Origin: Enterobacterales bacterium
Lineage (GTDB): Bacteria > Pseudomonadota > Gammaproteobacteria > Enterobacterales > Enterobacteriaceae
DNA length: 62,724 nucleotides
Direction of reading: 5' to 3'
Assembly (NCBI GenBank): GCA_015654925.1
Contig: JAATFX010000004.1
Location: 1 to 62,724 of the forward strand
A program made the position numbers and the translations under genes. Under the pieces are notes generated by a model. The model was not told the origin of the DNA. It searched no databases and saw nothing but the letters and a program-made list of their open reading frames with translations. Positions 21,411 through 33,383 of this stretch are shown piece after piece (the stretch's first letter is position 1; each line of letters opens with the position of its first letter).

Positions 21411-21426
21411 TACACCCCTGGGTGTA
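21411..21426. promoter_or_regulatory. palindrome upstream of zapB
   Basis: TACACCC-CT-GGGTGTA is a perfect inverted repeat 43 bases upstream of zapB, with another GTGTAAT element at about 21391. It could be an operator; no known regulator is assigned. Confidence 0.4.
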
Positions 21427-21715
21427 ACCTGTTAAAACGTCAAATCGTCCGCACCCGGCGGGCGCGAAGCAAAATGTCTCGGCTACCAGCCTGAAGAGGG
21501 GATTTTAAGTAGCCCTAGCCCAGGTGTCCAGCCGCAATCGTCCAAATAGCCGATTGAGATGAGTATTGTACGCTATGAAGCCCGCCGACAGAGTAAAGTT
21601 TTCTTTTCGCCCCTCCCCGCCTCCCACGCATTAACATTTTTTGTTAAAAGGCATGATAGCCAGAGCACAGACTGAGGGTTTTTCTTGCTCTAAAATAAGC
21701 GTATTCGCTCATTTT

Positions 21716-21731
21716 TATGACGTACTGCACA
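21716..21731 (+). promoter_or_regulatory. candidate CRP site of glpFK
   Basis: TATGA-N6-GCACA matches eight of the ten conserved bases of the CRP consensus TGTGA-N6-TCACA. It lies about 140 bases upstream of glpF in a 505-base zapB-glpF intergenic region. TTCGATATTTCTCG and CTCGTTAACGA motifs at 21740-21775 may be GlpR operators; this is inferred from the position and from known glpFK control. Confidence 0.5.
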
Positions 21732-21872
21732 CATTTTGATTTCGATATTTCTCGTTTCTGCTCGTTAACGATAAATTTACAACATGCCTACATTTTTTTT
21801 AGGTTAGAGTTGATTCGGTGACCAGACGTTCGATAGGTGGTTACCTCACCTTTTCGCTACCAGGAAAAGATT

Positions 21873-22721
21873 ATGAGCCAACAAAGAATACCAACGTTAA
21901 AAGGCCAATGTATTGCCGAGTTTCTTGGAACCGGTCTGCTGATTTTCTTCGGCTGCGGCTGCGTCGCCGCCCTCAAGCTGGCCGGCGCAAGCTTCGGCCA
22001 GTGGGAAATCAGTATTATTTGGGGCCTGGGCGTCGCCATGGCGGTTTATCTGACTGCTGCCGTATCAGGCGCCCATCTCAGCCCCGCCGTGTCCATCGCC
22101 CTATGGCTGTTCGCTAATTTCGAACGCCGCAAGGTGTTGCCTTATATTATCTCGCAGATGCTGGGGGCCTTTTGCGCCGCCGCCCTGGTGTACGCCCTGT
22201 ATTACAACCTGTTTTTCGATTTTGAACAGGCTAACCATATGGTGCGCGGCAGCGTTGAAAGCCTCCAGCTGGCCGGAATATTCTCCACCTATCCCAATGC
22301 CCATATCACGGTCGTCCAGGCCTTCTTTGTGGAAATGGTGATCACCGCCATTCTGCTGTGCCTGATCCTGGCCCTGACCGATGACGGCAACGGTATTCCC
22401 CGCGGCCCGCTGGCGCCGTTGCTGATCGGCATACTGATCGCGGTGATTGGCGCGTCAATGGGGCCATTGACCGGTTTTGCCCTTAACCCCGCCCGTGACT
22501 TGGGGCCGAAGGTATTTGCTTATTTTGCCGGTTGGGGCAAGGTGGCATTTACCGGCGGACGAGATATCCCCTACTTCCTGGTGCCGTTGATTGCTCCGGT
22601 CATAGGCGGCTGCCTGGGCGCGTACGCGTATCGCGCGCTGATTAGCCCCTATCTTCCTTCGGATGTCATCGAAGACGGAATGGAAGAAACGCATACAGCC
22701 AATTCCGAGCGCAAAGCTTAA
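21873..22721 (+). CDS. glpF: glycerol facilitator (aquaglyceroporin)
   Basis: Inner-membrane channel for glycerol. The 282 residues contain six membrane segments and two half-helix loops. The start MSQQRIPTLKGQ follows AGGA and matches E. coli. The second channel motif is intact (LNPARD, about residue 205), but the first reads HLSPAVSIALW, with Ser70 where E. coli has the NPA asparagine 68 (codon AGC instead of AAC). The rest of the protein is strongly conserved (FEQANHMVRGSVES, TGGRDIPYFLVPL), so this looks like one substitution in an otherwise intact gene. Operon with glpK. Effect on selectivity unknown. Confidence 0.95.
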   Translation: MSQQRIPTLKGQCIAEFLGTGLLIFFGCGCVAALKLAGASFGQWEISIIWGLGVAMAVYLTAAVSGAHLSPAVSIALWLFANFERRKVLPYIISQMLGAFCAAALVYALYYNLFFDFEQANHMVRGSVESLQLAGIFSTYPNAHITVVQAFFVEMVITAILLCLILALTDDGNGIPRGPLAPLLIGILIAVIGASMGPLTGFALNPARDLGPKVFAYFAGWGKVAFTGGRDIPYFLVPLIAPVIGGCLGAYAYRALISPYLPSDVIEDGMEETHTANSERKA

Positions 22722-22742
22722 TGCTCACCATGTGAATTATAA

Positions 22743-24275
<1,533 letters not shown>

Positions 24276-24300
24276 TCCGCGGCCGGTCATGTTTTAAAAG

Positions 24301-24346
24301 CCCGGCGCTTTCCGGACGGTCCAGACCGTCCGGAATCCCCGCCGGG
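24301..24346. promoter_or_regulatory. nested hairpin between glpK and glpX
   Basis: The inner stem TTCCGGACGGT / ACCGTCCGGAA (11 bp, loop CCAG) lies inside an outer stem CCCGGCG / CGCCGGG (7 bp). There is no T-run, so a stabiliser or processing structure is more likely than a terminator. Confidence 0.7.
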
Positions 24347-24399
24347 TGTGATAAACTTTGCGACAAACTTCTCTCACAGTTGAAACGCAAGGTTTGACC

Positions 24400-25410
24400 A
24401 TGAAACGTGAATTAGCCATTGAGTTCTCCCGGGTTACCGAAGCCGCCGCGCTGGCGGGCTATAGCTGGCTTGGACGCGGCGATAAAAACGCGGCCGATAA
24501 CGCCGCCGTGCAGGCCATGCGCATCGTGCTTAACCAAGTACAAATTGATGGGCGGATAGTCATTGGCGAAGGTGAAATCGACGAAGCGCCGATGCTCTAT
24601 ATCGGCGAAGCGGTCGGTACCGGTAGCGGCGACGCGGTGGATATCGCGGTCGATCCCATTGAAGGCACCCGCATGACGGCCATGGGCCAGGCCAATGCCC
24701 TGGCGGTATTGGCGGTGGGTGAAAAAGGCGCTTTTTTGCACGCGCCGGATATGTACATGGAAAAACTGGTGGTAGGCCCCGATGCCAAAGGCGCCATTGA
24801 TCTCGCCCTGCCCCTGGACCAAAACCTGCGTAATATTGCCCGCCAGCTCGATAAGCCCCTGGAGCGGTTAACCGTGGCCATTCTGGCCAAGCCCCGCCAT
24901 GAAAGCTGCATTGCCGACTTGCAGCGGCTCGGCGTGCGGGTATTTACCGTTCCCGACGGCGATGTGGCCGCCTCTATTTTGACCTGCATGCCCGACAGCG
25001 AAGTAGATGTCATGTACGGCATCGGCGGCGCGCCGGAAGGGGTGATCTCCGCGGCGGCCATCCGCGCGATGGACGGCGATATGCAGGGCCGGCTGTTGCC
25101 CCGGCATCAGGTCAAAGGCGATACTGAAGATAATCGCCGCATCGGCGCCGATGAACTGGCCCGCTGCGCCGCCATGGGCATCAGCGCCAATACCGTGCTG
25201 CGGCTCAATGATATGGCCCGCAATGACAATGTGATATTTTCCGCCACCGGCATCACCAAGGGCGATCTGCTCAACGGTATCGCCCGCACGGGCAATCTGG
25301 CCACCACCGAAACGCTATTGATCCGCGGCAACAGCCGCACCATTCGCCGCATAACGTCCACTCATTATCTCGATCGCAAAGATCCGGCCTTGCATCCGTT
25401 TATTCTGTAA
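24400..25410 (+). CDS. glpX: class II fructose-1,6-bisphosphatase GlpX
   Basis: Mn-dependent hydrolysis of fructose-1,6-bisphosphate in gluconeogenesis. It has 336 residues, equal to E. coli GlpX. The metal-binding motifs GEGEIDEAPMLYIGE (about residue 55) and DIAVDPIEGTRMT (about 82) are intact. The start MKRELAIEFSRVTE is standard. It follows glpFK as in E. coli, with a 46-base nested hairpin in the gap. Confidence 0.97.
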   Translation: MKRELAIEFSRVTEAAALAGYSWLGRGDKNAADNAAVQAMRIVLNQVQIDGRIVIGEGEIDEAPMLYIGEAVGTGSGDAVDIAVDPIEGTRMTAMGQANALAVLAVGEKGAFLHAPDMYMEKLVVGPDAKGAIDLALPLDQNLRNIARQLDKPLERLTVAILAKPRHESCIADLQRLGVRVFTVPDGDVAASILTCMPDSEVDVMYGIGGAPEGVISAAAIRAMDGDMQGRLLPRHQVKGDTEDNRRIGADELARCAAMGISANTVLRLNDMARNDNVIFSATGITKGDLLNGIARTGNLATTETLLIRGNSRTIRRITSTHYLDRKDPALHPFIL

Positions 25411-25574
25411 CCGCGGCGATACGGATGCCGCAGGGGTTGATAAAACCATGCAACCATTGGTTAACATTTACCGCTGCCACACTGGAAGCGCTGGTCAAAT
25501 TAGCCGATAATGGCGCTTTCAACATTAGCCGCTGTGACAGAGTGGAGAATCGGGACCAAGGGGAAAAGATCGCT

Positions 25575-26321
25575 ATGGCTGAATGGGTGACCGGGAAAAT
25601 CATACATGTGGAACACTGGACGGAGAGTCTTTTCAGTCTGATCGTCAATGCGCCGGTGGATCAATTTACCGCCGGGCAGTTTGCCAAACTGGGGCTGGAA
25701 ATCAACGGCGAACGCGTTCAGCGCGCCTACTCCTACGTCAATGCCCCGAGCAGCGATAATCTGGAATTTTATCTGGTCACCGTGCCTGACGGCAAGCTCA
25801 GCCCGCCGCTGCACGTGCTGCAACCGGGCGACGAACTGATGGTAACCAAAGAGGCCGCCGGCTTTTTTGTCCTCGACGAGATCCCCGAGTGCGACACATT
25901 ATGGATGCTGGCGACGGGGACGGCCCTGGGACCCTTTTTGTCGATATTGCAACAGGGCGACGGCCTGGATCGCTTCCAGGATATCGTGCTGGTGCACGCC
26001 GCGCGTTTCGCCAGGGATCTCAGCTACCTGCCGCTGATGCTGGAATTGCAGCAGCGCTACAACGGCAAGCTGCACGTGCAGACCGTGGTCAGCCGCGAAG
26101 AGGTGCCCGGCTCGCTGACCGGCCGCGTCCCGGCCCTGATTGCCGACGGTTCGCTGGAAGCGGCGGTCGGTTTGCCGCTCAATGCTCAAACCAGCCATGT
26201 CATGCTGTGCGGCAATCCGCAAATGGTGCGCGATACCCAGCAAGTATTAAAAGAAACCCGCGAAATGCGTAAGCATTTGAAGCGCAAGCCGGGCCATATA
26301 ACCAGCGAACATTATTGGTAA
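25575..26321 (+). CDS. fpr: ferredoxin/flavodoxin-NADP+ reductase
   Basis: FAD enzyme that passes electrons from NADPH to flavodoxin or ferredoxin. It has 248 residues like E. coli Fpr. The FAD site RAYSYVN is near residue 50, the NADP-binding GTALGPFLSIL near 117, and the conserved C-terminus HITSEHYW is present. The start MAEWVTGKII is chosen. The frame extends 50 codons upstream to glpX, but that part is not conserved. Confidence 0.97.
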   Translation: MAEWVTGKIIHVEHWTESLFSLIVNAPVDQFTAGQFAKLGLEINGERVQRAYSYVNAPSSDNLEFYLVTVPDGKLSPPLHVLQPGDELMVTKEAAGFFVLDEIPECDTLWMLATGTALGPFLSILQQGDGLDRFQDIVLVHAARFARDLSYLPLMLELQQRYNGKLHVQTVVSREEVPGSLTGRVPALIADGSLEAAVGLPLNAQTSHVMLCGNPQMVRDTQQVLKETREMRKHLKRKPGHITSEHYW

Positions 26322-26370
26322 ACCTTATCAAAAACGTCACCGGGCCCTATACAATGGGAAGCCATAGGCT

Positions 26371-26961
26371 GTGAAAACACGAATCCGCTTCGCCATCCCG
26401 ATCCTGGTGTTCTGGCTGGGCGTCTTTACCACGGTGAACGCAGCCGGGGCGCAGGAGGACATGCCGCCGCCCGCCCCCTACTTACTGGCCGGCGCGCCCA
26501 CCTTTGATCTGACGATAGTGAAGTTCCGCGAAAAATATAATGCCGATAATCCCCTGCTGCCAATCGGCGAGTTCCGGGCCATCGGCAACAGCAACGATGG
26601 CATTAACCTTACCCGCGCCGCCAGCAAAATCAGCGGCACCCTGTATGCATCCACCGCGCTGGAGAAAGGCAGCGGCAAAATCAAGACCCTGCAATTGACT
26701 TACCTGCCGGTGGAAGGCGGCGCTGAAAAAGCGGCCCGCGCCATCGCCATCGGTTATATGGCCGCCCTGGTACGTGAATTCGAGCCGACCCTTACCGTCG
26801 AGCAGAGCAGTGCGCGGGTTACCGATCTGTTGGTTAAAGGACGGGGATCGCGGTTTTTTCAGCAGTCCTGGGGAGCGCTACGCTACGTGGTGGCGGATAA
26901 TGGTGATAAAGGTCTCACTTTTGCCGTCGAGCCGATAAAGCTGGCGCTGGCCGAGCCTTGA
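26371..26961 (+). CDS. yiiQ: YiiQ family (DUF1454) periplasmic protein
   Basis: The protein is of unknown function and conserved in Enterobacterales between fpr and tpiA, the position seen here. The 196 residues begin with a signal peptide (RIRFAIPILVFWLGVFTTVNA then AGAQ), suggesting export. A GTG start is used. No catalytic motif was recognised. Confidence 0.85.
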   Translation: MKTRIRFAIPILVFWLGVFTTVNAAGAQEDMPPPAPYLLAGAPTFDLTIVKFREKYNADNPLLPIGEFRAIGNSNDGINLTRAASKISGTLYASTALEKGSGKIKTLQLTYLPVEGGAEKAARAIAIGYMAALVREFEPTLTVEQSSARVTDLLVKGRGSRFFQQSWGALRYVVADNGDKGLTFAVEPIKLALAEP

Positions 26962-27029
26962 CCTGTCCCGTTTAATGACAAAAAACAAAGCCACCGCGGC
27001 CCTTTCTCTCTATACTGTGGGACAGGTAT

Positions 27030-27046
27030 ATTGTCTCAAAGACAAT
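27030..27046. promoter_or_regulatory. palindrome upstream of tpiA
   Basis: ATTGTCT-CAA-AGACAAT is a perfect inverted repeat 41 bases before the tpiA start, probably inside its promoter. No regulator is assigned. Confidence 0.4.
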
Positions 27047-27086
27047 CAATTTTTTAATTTCGCGTTTCCTGATTGGAGAATATAAG

Positions 27087-27854
27087 ATGCGACATCCGTT
27101 AGTGATGGGTAACTGGAAGCTGAATGGCAGCAAGCATTTGGTTAACGAATTGATTGCCGCGCTGCGCAAAGAACTGAACGGCGTAGTGGGCTGCGGCGTG
27201 GCTATCGCGCCGCCGGTGGTCTATCTGGAGCAGGCTAAGCGCCAGCTCGCCGGCAGCCAATTGGCGCTGGGCGCGCAAAACGTGGATACCAACCTGTCCG
27301 GCGCATTTACCGGCGAAGTTTCCGCCGATATGCTCAAGGATATCGGTGCGAAATATATTATTATCGGTCACTCCGAGCGCCGCACCTACCACAAAGAAAG
27401 CGACGAGTTTATCGCTGAAAAATTCGCCGTCCTGAAAGAAGCCGGCCTGATCCCGGTATTGTGTATCGGTGAAAGCGAAGCCGAAAACGAAGCGGGTCAA
27501 ACCGAAGCGGTATGCGCGCGCCAGCTTGACGCCGTATTAAAAACCCTGGGCGCCAAGGCGTTTGAAAATACCGTCGTCGCCTATGAACCTATTTGGGCCA
27601 TCGGTACCGGTAAATCGGCCACCCCCGCGCAGGCCCAGGCGGTGCATAAATTTATCCGCGGCCATATCGCCAAACACGATAGCGCCATCGCTGAACAAGT
27701 GATCATCCAGTACGGCGGTTCGGTCAATGCCGGCAACGCGGCTGAATTGTTCACCCAGCCGGATATCGACGGCGCGCTGGTTGGCGGCGCCTCCCTGAAA
27801 GCGGACGCCTTTGCGGTTATCGTAAAAGCGGCCGCCGCAGCGAAAAACGCCTGA
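27087..27854 (+). CDS. tpiA: triosephosphate isomerase
   Basis: Interconverts dihydroxyacetone phosphate and glyceraldehyde-3-phosphate. It has 255 residues, equal to E. coli TpiA. NWKLNGS carries the catalytic lysine, GHSERR the catalytic histidine (about 95) and [12 protein letters not shown] the catalytic glutamate (about 167); the phosphate loop [12 protein letters not shown] is present. A GGAGA ribosome site precedes the ATG. A strong terminator follows. Confidence 0.98.
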   Translation: MRHPLVMGNWKLNGSKHLVNELIAALRKELNGVVGCGVAIAPPVVYLEQAKRQLAGSQLALGAQNVDTNLSGAFTGEVSADMLKDIGAKYIIIGHSERRTYHKESDEFIAEKFAVLKEAGLIPVLCIGESEAENEAGQTEAVCARQLDAVLKTLGAKAFENTVVAYEPIWAIGTGKSATPAQAQAVHKFIRGHIAKHDSAIAEQVIIQYGGSVNAGNAAELFTQPDIDGALVGGASLKADAFAVIVKAAAAAKNA

Positions 27855-27900
27855 TTTACCCCATATGGCCGGGTTGGCAAATCCGTTTTGTCCGCCCATC

Positions 27901-27931
27901 AACCGGAAACCACAGGTTTCCGGTTTTTTTT
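27901..27931 (+). terminator. rho-independent terminator of tpiA
   Basis: AACCGGAAAC and GGTTTCCGGTT form a near-perfect stem followed by eight Ts. Confidence 0.9.
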
Positions 27932-27967
27932 GCCCATATTTTGCCGGATATCCCGCGGGCCGGCCGC

Positions 27968-28972
27968 TCAGCGTCTTGTAGCGACCGAGGCGCGATCCAC
28001 CAGTTCGGGGGTCAACACCAGGATCTGGGGTTCGGTATCGGGATTTTGCAGCCGGTAAATCAGCGTATCGATCGCCAATTCACCCAGCGAATCCTTCGGT
28101 TGGTTGATGGTGGTCAACGGCGGGGTCATGTATTTAGCCAATTCGATATCATCATAGCCAATCACGGCCATGTCTTGCGGTACCGACAGTCCCGCCTGGA
28201 ACAGTGCCTGGTAAACCCCGACCGCCACCGCGTCGTTGCCGGTGAATACCGCATGGGGCGGCCGCGGCAACGCGAGTAGTGCCTGCATCGCCGTCACGCC
28301 GCCGCCAAATTCGAAATCGCTGAATACTTCATAACCTGCGGGAATCGTCAAGCCGGCCCGGCCCATGGCGAGGCGATAACCCTCCAGGCGATGGCGCGCG
28401 GTGGTTTTATTCTGCGGGCCGGCGATGCAGGCAATTTCGGTATAGCCGCGCGAAATTAAGTGCTCGGTGGCCAGGCAGCCGCCTAATAAAGAATTATCCT
28501 GGATGATATCGAGCGCATCTTCGAACGGCGTCCAATCCATCATCACAATCGGCAATGACGGATAGCGGCGCAGCGCCAGACGGGAAGGCTGATTGTTTTC
28601 GGTACACATGATAAGCAGGCCGTCGACGCGTTTTTGCAACAGCGTTTCCATGCTGCGGCTCATACGGTCGGCGTCCTCTTCCGTGTTACAGAGAATCAGG
28701 CTATAACCGCGCTCATAGCAGCTGCGCTCCACGCCGTGCACCACTTCCGCATAAAACGGGTTATTGCTGGAGGTAATTAACATGCCCAGCGTGCGCGTTT
28801 GGTTTATTTTCAAACTGCGGGCCAGCGCGGAGGGCGCATAATTGAGCTGTTCCACCACCGCCAGCACTTTATCGCGTACCGCGTCGCTGACAAACCGGTT
28901 GTTATTAATCACGTGGGAAACGGTCGATGTGGAAACACCCGCCAGGCGGGCGACATCTTTCATGGTAGCCAA
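27968..28972 (-). CDS. rbsR: ribose operon repressor RbsR
   Basis: LacI-family repressor released from its operators by ribose. The 334 residues have the helix-turn-helix [20 protein letters not shown] (residues 1-20), the hinge [18 protein letters not shown], and an effector domain ([23 protein letters not shown]). It is the last gene of the minus-strand rbsDACBKR cluster, eight bases after rbsK, as in E. coli. Two palindromic operators lie upstream of rbsD. Confidence 0.96.
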   Translation of the reverse strand: MATMKDVARLAGVSTSTVSHVINNNRFVSDAVRDKVLAVVEQLNYAPSALARSLKINQTRTLGMLITSSNNPFYAEVVHGVERSCYERGYSLILCNTEEDADRMSRSMETLLQKRVDGLLIMCTENNQPSRLALRRYPSLPIVMMDWTPFEDALDIIQDNSLLGGCLATEHLISRGYTEIACIAGPQNKTTARHRLEGYRLAMGRAGLTIPAGYEVFSDFEFGGGVTAMQALLALPRPPHAVFTGNDAVAVGVYQALFQAGLSVPQDMAVIGYDDIELAKYMTPPLTTINQPKDSLGELAIDTLIYRLQNPDTEPQILVLTPELVDRASVATRR

Positions 28973-28980
28973 AAAAGCTC

Positions 28981-29907
28981 CTAACCCTTTAAAAAAGCGT
29001 CAATTTCGTCACGCCACGGAATCGATGGCTGCGCGCCGGGGCGGGTGACCGCGATGGCGGCGGCGGCATGGGCGAATTGGACGGCATGGTCCATATCCCG
29101 GCCTTCAAGCAATGCGGTCAGCAGGGAGCCGTTAAACGTATCTCCGGCAGCAATGGTATCCACCGCCTTGACCTTGAAACCGGGCACCAATTTGCCGTTG
29201 CCCCCGGAGCTAAGCCATACCCCCCGGCTGCCAAGAGTGATAATGACCGTCGAAATACCTTTGTCATGCAATATCAGCGCGGCCCGGGCGGCGGCGGCGT
29301 CATCGCTGATAACCACCCCGGTCAGGCGCTCCGCTTCGGTTTCATTCGGGGTAATAATATCCACCAGCGCCAATAATTCATCCGGCAGTTGGCGGGCCGG
29401 CGCGGGATTTAAAATTACCTGGGTCCGATGCGCCCTGGCCAGTTTGGCGGCGGCGATCACGGTGTCCAGGGGCGACTCCAATTGCATCAGCAGGGCGGCG
29501 GCGTCGATCACGGACTGCCGGTAGCGGGACAAATAATCCGGCGTTACCGCGGCATTGGCTCCCGGGTCGATGCCAATCACATTCTCGCCTTCGTCATTAA
29601 CGAAAATCAGCGCCACGCCGGTCGTGGCGCCCGCGGCGGGCTGCACGGATTGGATATCGATTTTATCCGCCTGTAATTGCCGGCGGATTCGCTCACCCAT
29701 ATCATCTTCGCCCACGCAGGCGATAAAGGAGATATCCGCGCCGCTGCGTCCCGCAGCTACCGCCTGGTTGGCGCCTTTGCCGCCAAACGCAATCCGGTAA
29801 TTCTTGCCAATCAGCGTTTCGCCGGGACGGGGGAATTGTTCAAGATTAAGAATATGATCGGCATTAATGCTGCCCAGAACCACCAGTTTGTTTGTTGCCA
29901 TCGCCAT
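28981..29907 (-). CDS. rbsK: ribokinase
   Basis: PfkB-family kinase converting ribose to ribose-5-phosphate. It has 308 residues (E. coli 309). [20 protein letters not shown] is near residue 12, [18 protein letters not shown] near 40, and the catalytic [14 protein letters not shown] carries the base Asp (about 256). ATG codons at positions 1 and 3 are both usable. Part of the rbs operon. Confidence 0.96.
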   Translation of the reverse strand: MAMATNKLVVLGSINADHILNLEQFPRPGETLIGKNYRIAFGGKGANQAVAAGRSGADISFIACVGEDDMGERIRRQLQADKIDIQSVQPAAGATTGVALIFVNDEGENVIGIDPGANAAVTPDYLSRYRQSVIDAAALLMQLESPLDTVIAAAKLARAHRTQVILNPAPARQLPDELLALVDIITPNETEAERLTGVVISDDAAAARAALILHDKGISTVIITLGSRGVWLSSGGNGKLVPGFKVKAVDTIAAGDTFNGSLLTALLEGRDMDHAVQFAHAAAAIAVTRPGAQPSIPWRDEIDAFLKG

Positions 29908-29984
29908 TATCCTGATTAAAGGCGTCGCCCCCGCAGCATGCGCGGCAGGGGTAACGCAGGGCTATGCCTGAGCCACTATCGGCG

Positions 29985-30872
29985 TTACTTGGTGACCAGC
30001 TTCAAGGCAACCGGGATCACCGCGTCCACTTTCTCGCCCTTCAGGACTTTATCGGCGGTATCTACCCCGATACTGCCAATCTGGTCGGGCTGCTGGGCCA
30101 CGGTGGCGGCAAGTTTGCCGCTTTGCACCGCTTTTATGCCGTCGGCGGTGCCATCAAAACCCACCACCAGCACGTCGGTTTTATTCACCGTTTGCAGGGC
30201 GCGCATGGCGCCCAGGGCCATTTCGTCGTTCTGGGCGAACACGGCTTGCACCGTTGGGTGCGCCGTCAGCAGGTTCTGCATGACGTTAAGCCCTTTGGTA
30301 CGGTCGAAATCAGCGGGCTGACTGGCTAACATAGCAAATTTATACTGTTCGGCCGATTGTTTAAAGCCTTCGCCGCGCTCGCGCGCCACGGACGTGCCGG
30401 CAATCCCTTCAAGTTGGATGACTTTGGTATTTTGACCGAGTTTTTGACCGATAAAATCACCGGCCATTTTGCCGCCGACCCGGTTGTCCGAGGCGATATG
30501 GCTGACCACGGCGCCTTTATTGGCTTTACGATCCAGGGTAATTACCGGGATCTTCGCCTGGTTGGCCAGGATCACCGCATTGCCCACCGCATCGGAATCG
30601 CTGGGATTGATCAGCAGCAGCTTCACGCCGCGCACCGTCAGATCCTGCACGTTCGCCAGCTCCTTGGCGGGGTTATTTTGCGAATCCAGCACCACCAGTT
30701 GATATCCCAGCTTATCCGCTTCTTTCTGCGCACCGTCTTTCATGGCAACAAAGAACGGATTGTTCAGGGTGGAAACCACCAGCGCGATGCTGTCTTTCGC
30801 CAGCGCGTTGGCGCTGAGGGTGGCGCTTAACGCCAGGGCGGACATCACAAATGCTAATTTTTTCATTTTCAT
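29985..30872 (-). CDS. rbsB: ribose ABC transporter periplasmic binding protein
   Basis: Binds ribose in the periplasm for RbsAC, and also serves chemotaxis in E. coli. The ATG at 30872 is chosen over one nine bases upstream because AGGA is then correctly spaced and the N-terminus MKMKKLAF mirrors the family. It has 295 residues, with a signal peptide cleaved after ANALA. Mature features include [36 protein letters not shown] and [13 protein letters not shown]. Confidence 0.96.
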   Translation of the reverse strand: MKMKKLAFVMSALALSATLSANALAKDSIALVVSTLNNPFFVAMKDGAQKEADKLGYQLVVLDSQNNPAKELANVQDLTVRGVKLLLINPSDSDAVGNAVILANQAKIPVITLDRKANKGAVVSHIASDNRVGGKMAGDFIGQKLGQNTKVIQLEGIAGTSVARERGEGFKQSAEQYKFAMLASQPADFDRTKGLNVMQNLLTAHPTVQAVFAQNDEMALGAMRALQTVNKTDVLVVGFDGTADGIKAVQSGKLAATVAQQPDQIGSIGVDTADKVLKGEKVDAVIPVALKLVTK

Positions 30873-30896
30873 CTTTATCATTCCTGCGGGGAGAGG

Positions 30897-31868
30897 TTAT
30901 TTACTGCTTTTGTTATCTACCAGCACCGCCAACAAAATAACCACGGCTTTAACAATCATCTGGTAGTAGGAAGAGACGCTTAATAAATTCAGGCCGTTAT
31001 TCAAAAAGCCCAGGATCAGCGCACCGATAAGCGTACCCATGATGCGGCCTTTGCCGCCGGCCAGGCTGGTGCCGCCCAGCACTACCGCGGCGATGGCATC
31101 CAGCTCATAGCCGGTGCCGGCCGTGGGCTGCGCCGAGGACAGCCGCGCGACTTCGATCACGCCGGCCAGCGCCGCCAGCAGACCGCATAGGGAATAGACG
31201 ATGATTTTGACCCGATCGACGCTGATGCCGGACAGACGGGTCGCGGCCTCATTGCCGCCCAGGGCGTAGATATAGCGGCCCAGCCGGGTGTGATGCAGCA
31301 TGTACCAGGCGGCGAGAAACACCACGGCCATGATCCATACCGGCGTAGGCACCCCCAGCGGGCGGCCGATGCCAAACCAGCCAAAGGCATCCGCCACATC
31401 GGAAAAACCCGTGTTGACCGGACTGCCGTTGGTATACACCATGGTGATGCCGCGCAGCAGCAGCATCATGACCAGGGTGGCGATAAAAGCCTGCACCCTG
31501 CCCTTCGCCACGATCATGCCCGTCACCGCGCCGATGGCGGCCCCCAAACCCAGCGAGGCGGCCACCGCCACCATGACGTTCATCTCCAGGCCCACTACCG
31601 ACGCGGCGACCGCGCCGGTCAATGCCAGCAGCGAACCCACGGAAAGGTCGATGCCGGAGGTCAGGATGACCAGCGTCATACCCACCGCCATAATGGCGTT
31701 CACCGATGTCTGCTGTAGGATATTGAACAAATTGTTCAGGCTGAAGAAATTGGAACTCATTGAAGACACCACGGCGATCAACACCAGCAATGCAATCAAT
31801 GATTTTTGCTCTAATAGCCACGCTTTACTGATACCGCGCTTAACGGGGATAGTCCGGGAATTCATCAC
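30897..31868 (-). CDS. rbsC: ribose ABC transporter permease
   Basis: Inner-membrane channel subunit of the ribose importer. The 323 residues carry eight or more hydrophobic segments. The family motifs [21 protein letters not shown] and [26 protein letters not shown] are present. The start overlaps the end of rbsA by four bases (ATGA), implying coupled translation. Confidence 0.96.
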   Translation of the reverse strand: MMNSRTIPVKRGISKAWLLEQKSLIALLVLIAVVSSMSSNFFSLNNLFNILQQTSVNAIMAVGMTLVILTSGIDLSVGSLLALTGAVAASVVGLEMNVMVAVAASLGLGAAIGAVTGMIVAKGRVQAFIATLVMMLLLRGITMVYTNGSPVNTGFSDVADAFGWFGIGRPLGVPTPVWIMAVVFLAAWYMLHHTRLGRYIYALGGNEAATRLSGISVDRVKIIVYSLCGLLAALAGVIEVARLSSAQPTAGTGYELDAIAAVVLGGTSLAGGKGRIMGTLIGALILGFLNNGLNLLSVSSYYQMIVKAVVILLAVLVDNKSSK

Positions 31869-33376
31869 TGATTCTCCTGCTGTAGTCGATATTGCTTACC
31901 GACGGCCGCGGCCATCAGCACTTCCTGGGTGGCCTGCTCGATGGGGAAGGTGCCGCTTAAGCGCCCCTCATGCATCACCATAACGCGATCGCTCATGCCC
32001 AGCACCTCGGGCATTTCGGAGGAGATCAGAATGATACTCAGCCCCTCTTGCTTGAACTGGTTGATTAATTGATAAATTTCTTTTTTGGCGCCGACATCCA
32101 CGCCGCGGGTCGGCTCATCGAGGATCAGCACTTTGGGCCGGGTCATCAGCCCGCGGGCGATGGCGACTTTTTGCTGGTTACCGCCAGAGAGCAGGCCGAT
32201 AGGCTGTTCCATGGACGGCGTTTTGATATTAAATAAACGGATAAAATCGCCTACCGCCTGCTGTTCATCGGCATGTTTCAGCCAACCGGCCTGATGGCTG
32301 AAATAGCGCAGGGCGGTCAGCGTCATGTTTTCTTTCACCGACATGCCCAGCACCAGGCCGTCGCGCTTACGATCTTCGGAGATATATACGATGCCGTTGG
32401 CCAGCCCATCCTGCGGCGTCCTGGCGACGACGGCCCGGCCGTCGAGCATGACGGCGCCGCCGGTGCGTTTGGCCGCGCCATACAGGGTTTTCATCAGCTC
32501 GGTGCGACCGGCGCCCATTAACCCGGCCACGCCGAGGATTTCGCTATGGCGCAGGGTAAAACTGACATCAAACACGCCTGGACCGGAGAGATGGCTCACC
32601 ACCAGGCATTCCGCCCCCGGGTCCATAGGGATACGCGGATATTGTTCTTCCAGACGGCGGCCCACCATCATTTCAATCAGCGTGTCTTCTTCTAATTCGC
32701 TTACCGGACGCTCGGCGATAAACTGGCCGTCGCGCATAACCGTCACATCGTCGCAGATTTCAAAAATTTCTTTTAGCCGATGGGAAATATAAACGATGCC
32801 GCAGCCCTGCTGTTTCAGTTCATTGATAACGCTAAACAGCGATGCCGTTTCCGTATCGGTCAGGGCATCCGTCGGCTCATCCATGATAATGACCTGGGAC
32901 TTGAAGCTGATGACCTTGGCGATTTCCACCATTTGCTGATCGCCAATCGACAAATCCCCCACCAGCCGGTGGCTGCTGTAATGTAAATTCAGCCGTGCCA
33001 GCAGCCGGTCCGCTTCGCTATACATCCGCGGCCAGTCAATACCGCCGAAACGGTTAAGAAACTCCCGGCCAAGAAAAATATTTTCAGCGATGGTCAATTG
33101 GGGAATCAGGTTCAGCTCTTGATGGATAATCCCGATGCCGGCTTCCTGCGAGGCCTTCGGCCCGCTGAACGTCACTTCGTTCCCCTGGAATGCGAGGGTA
33201 CCGGCATCTTTGCTGTAGATACCGGTCAGCACCTTCATCATGGTGGATTTACCGGCGCCGTTCTCCCCCACCAGGGCCATTACCCGGCCGGGATACACCG
33301 CCAGCGCCGCGCCGGAGAGCGCCTTCACTCCCGGAAACGATTTATCGATCCCTGTCAGTTGCAGTAACGGTTGCAT
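31865..33376 (-). CDS. rbsA: ribose ABC transporter ATP-binding protein
   Basis: Tandem ATPase subunit. It has 503 residues from the start [14 protein letters not shown] (E. coli 501); the frame extends further upstream into rbsD but without conservation. The first nucleotide domain has Walker [17 protein letters not shown] (about 37) and [14 protein letters not shown]. The second has a degenerate Walker A region ([16 protein letters not shown], about 290) and [15 protein letters not shown], as in sugar importers of this class. Confidence 0.97.
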   Translation of the reverse strand: MQPLLQLTGIDKSFPGVKALSGAALAVYPGRVMALVGENGAGKSTMMKVLTGIYSKDAGTLAFQGNEVTFSGPKASQEAGIGIIHQELNLIPQLTIAENIFLGREFLNRFGGIDWPRMYSEADRLLARLNLHYSSHRLVGDLSIGDQQMVEIAKVISFKSQVIIMDEPTDALTDTETASLFSVINELKQQGCGIVYISHRLKEIFEICDDVTVMRDGQFIAERPVSELEEDTLIEMMVGRRLEEQYPRIPMDPGAECLVVSHLSGPGVFDVSFTLRHSEILGVAGLMGAGRTELMKTLYGAAKRTGGAVMLDGRAVVARTPQDGLANGIVYISEDRKRDGLVLGMSVKENMTLTALRYFSHQAGWLKHADEQQAVGDFIRLFNIKTPSMEQPIGLLSGGNQQKVAIARGLMTRPKVLILDEPTRGVDVGAKKEIYQLINQFKQEGLSIILISSEMPEVLGMSDRVMVMHEGRLSGTFPIEQATQEVLMAAAVGKQYRLQQENQ

Positions 33377-33383
33377 AAGAACC

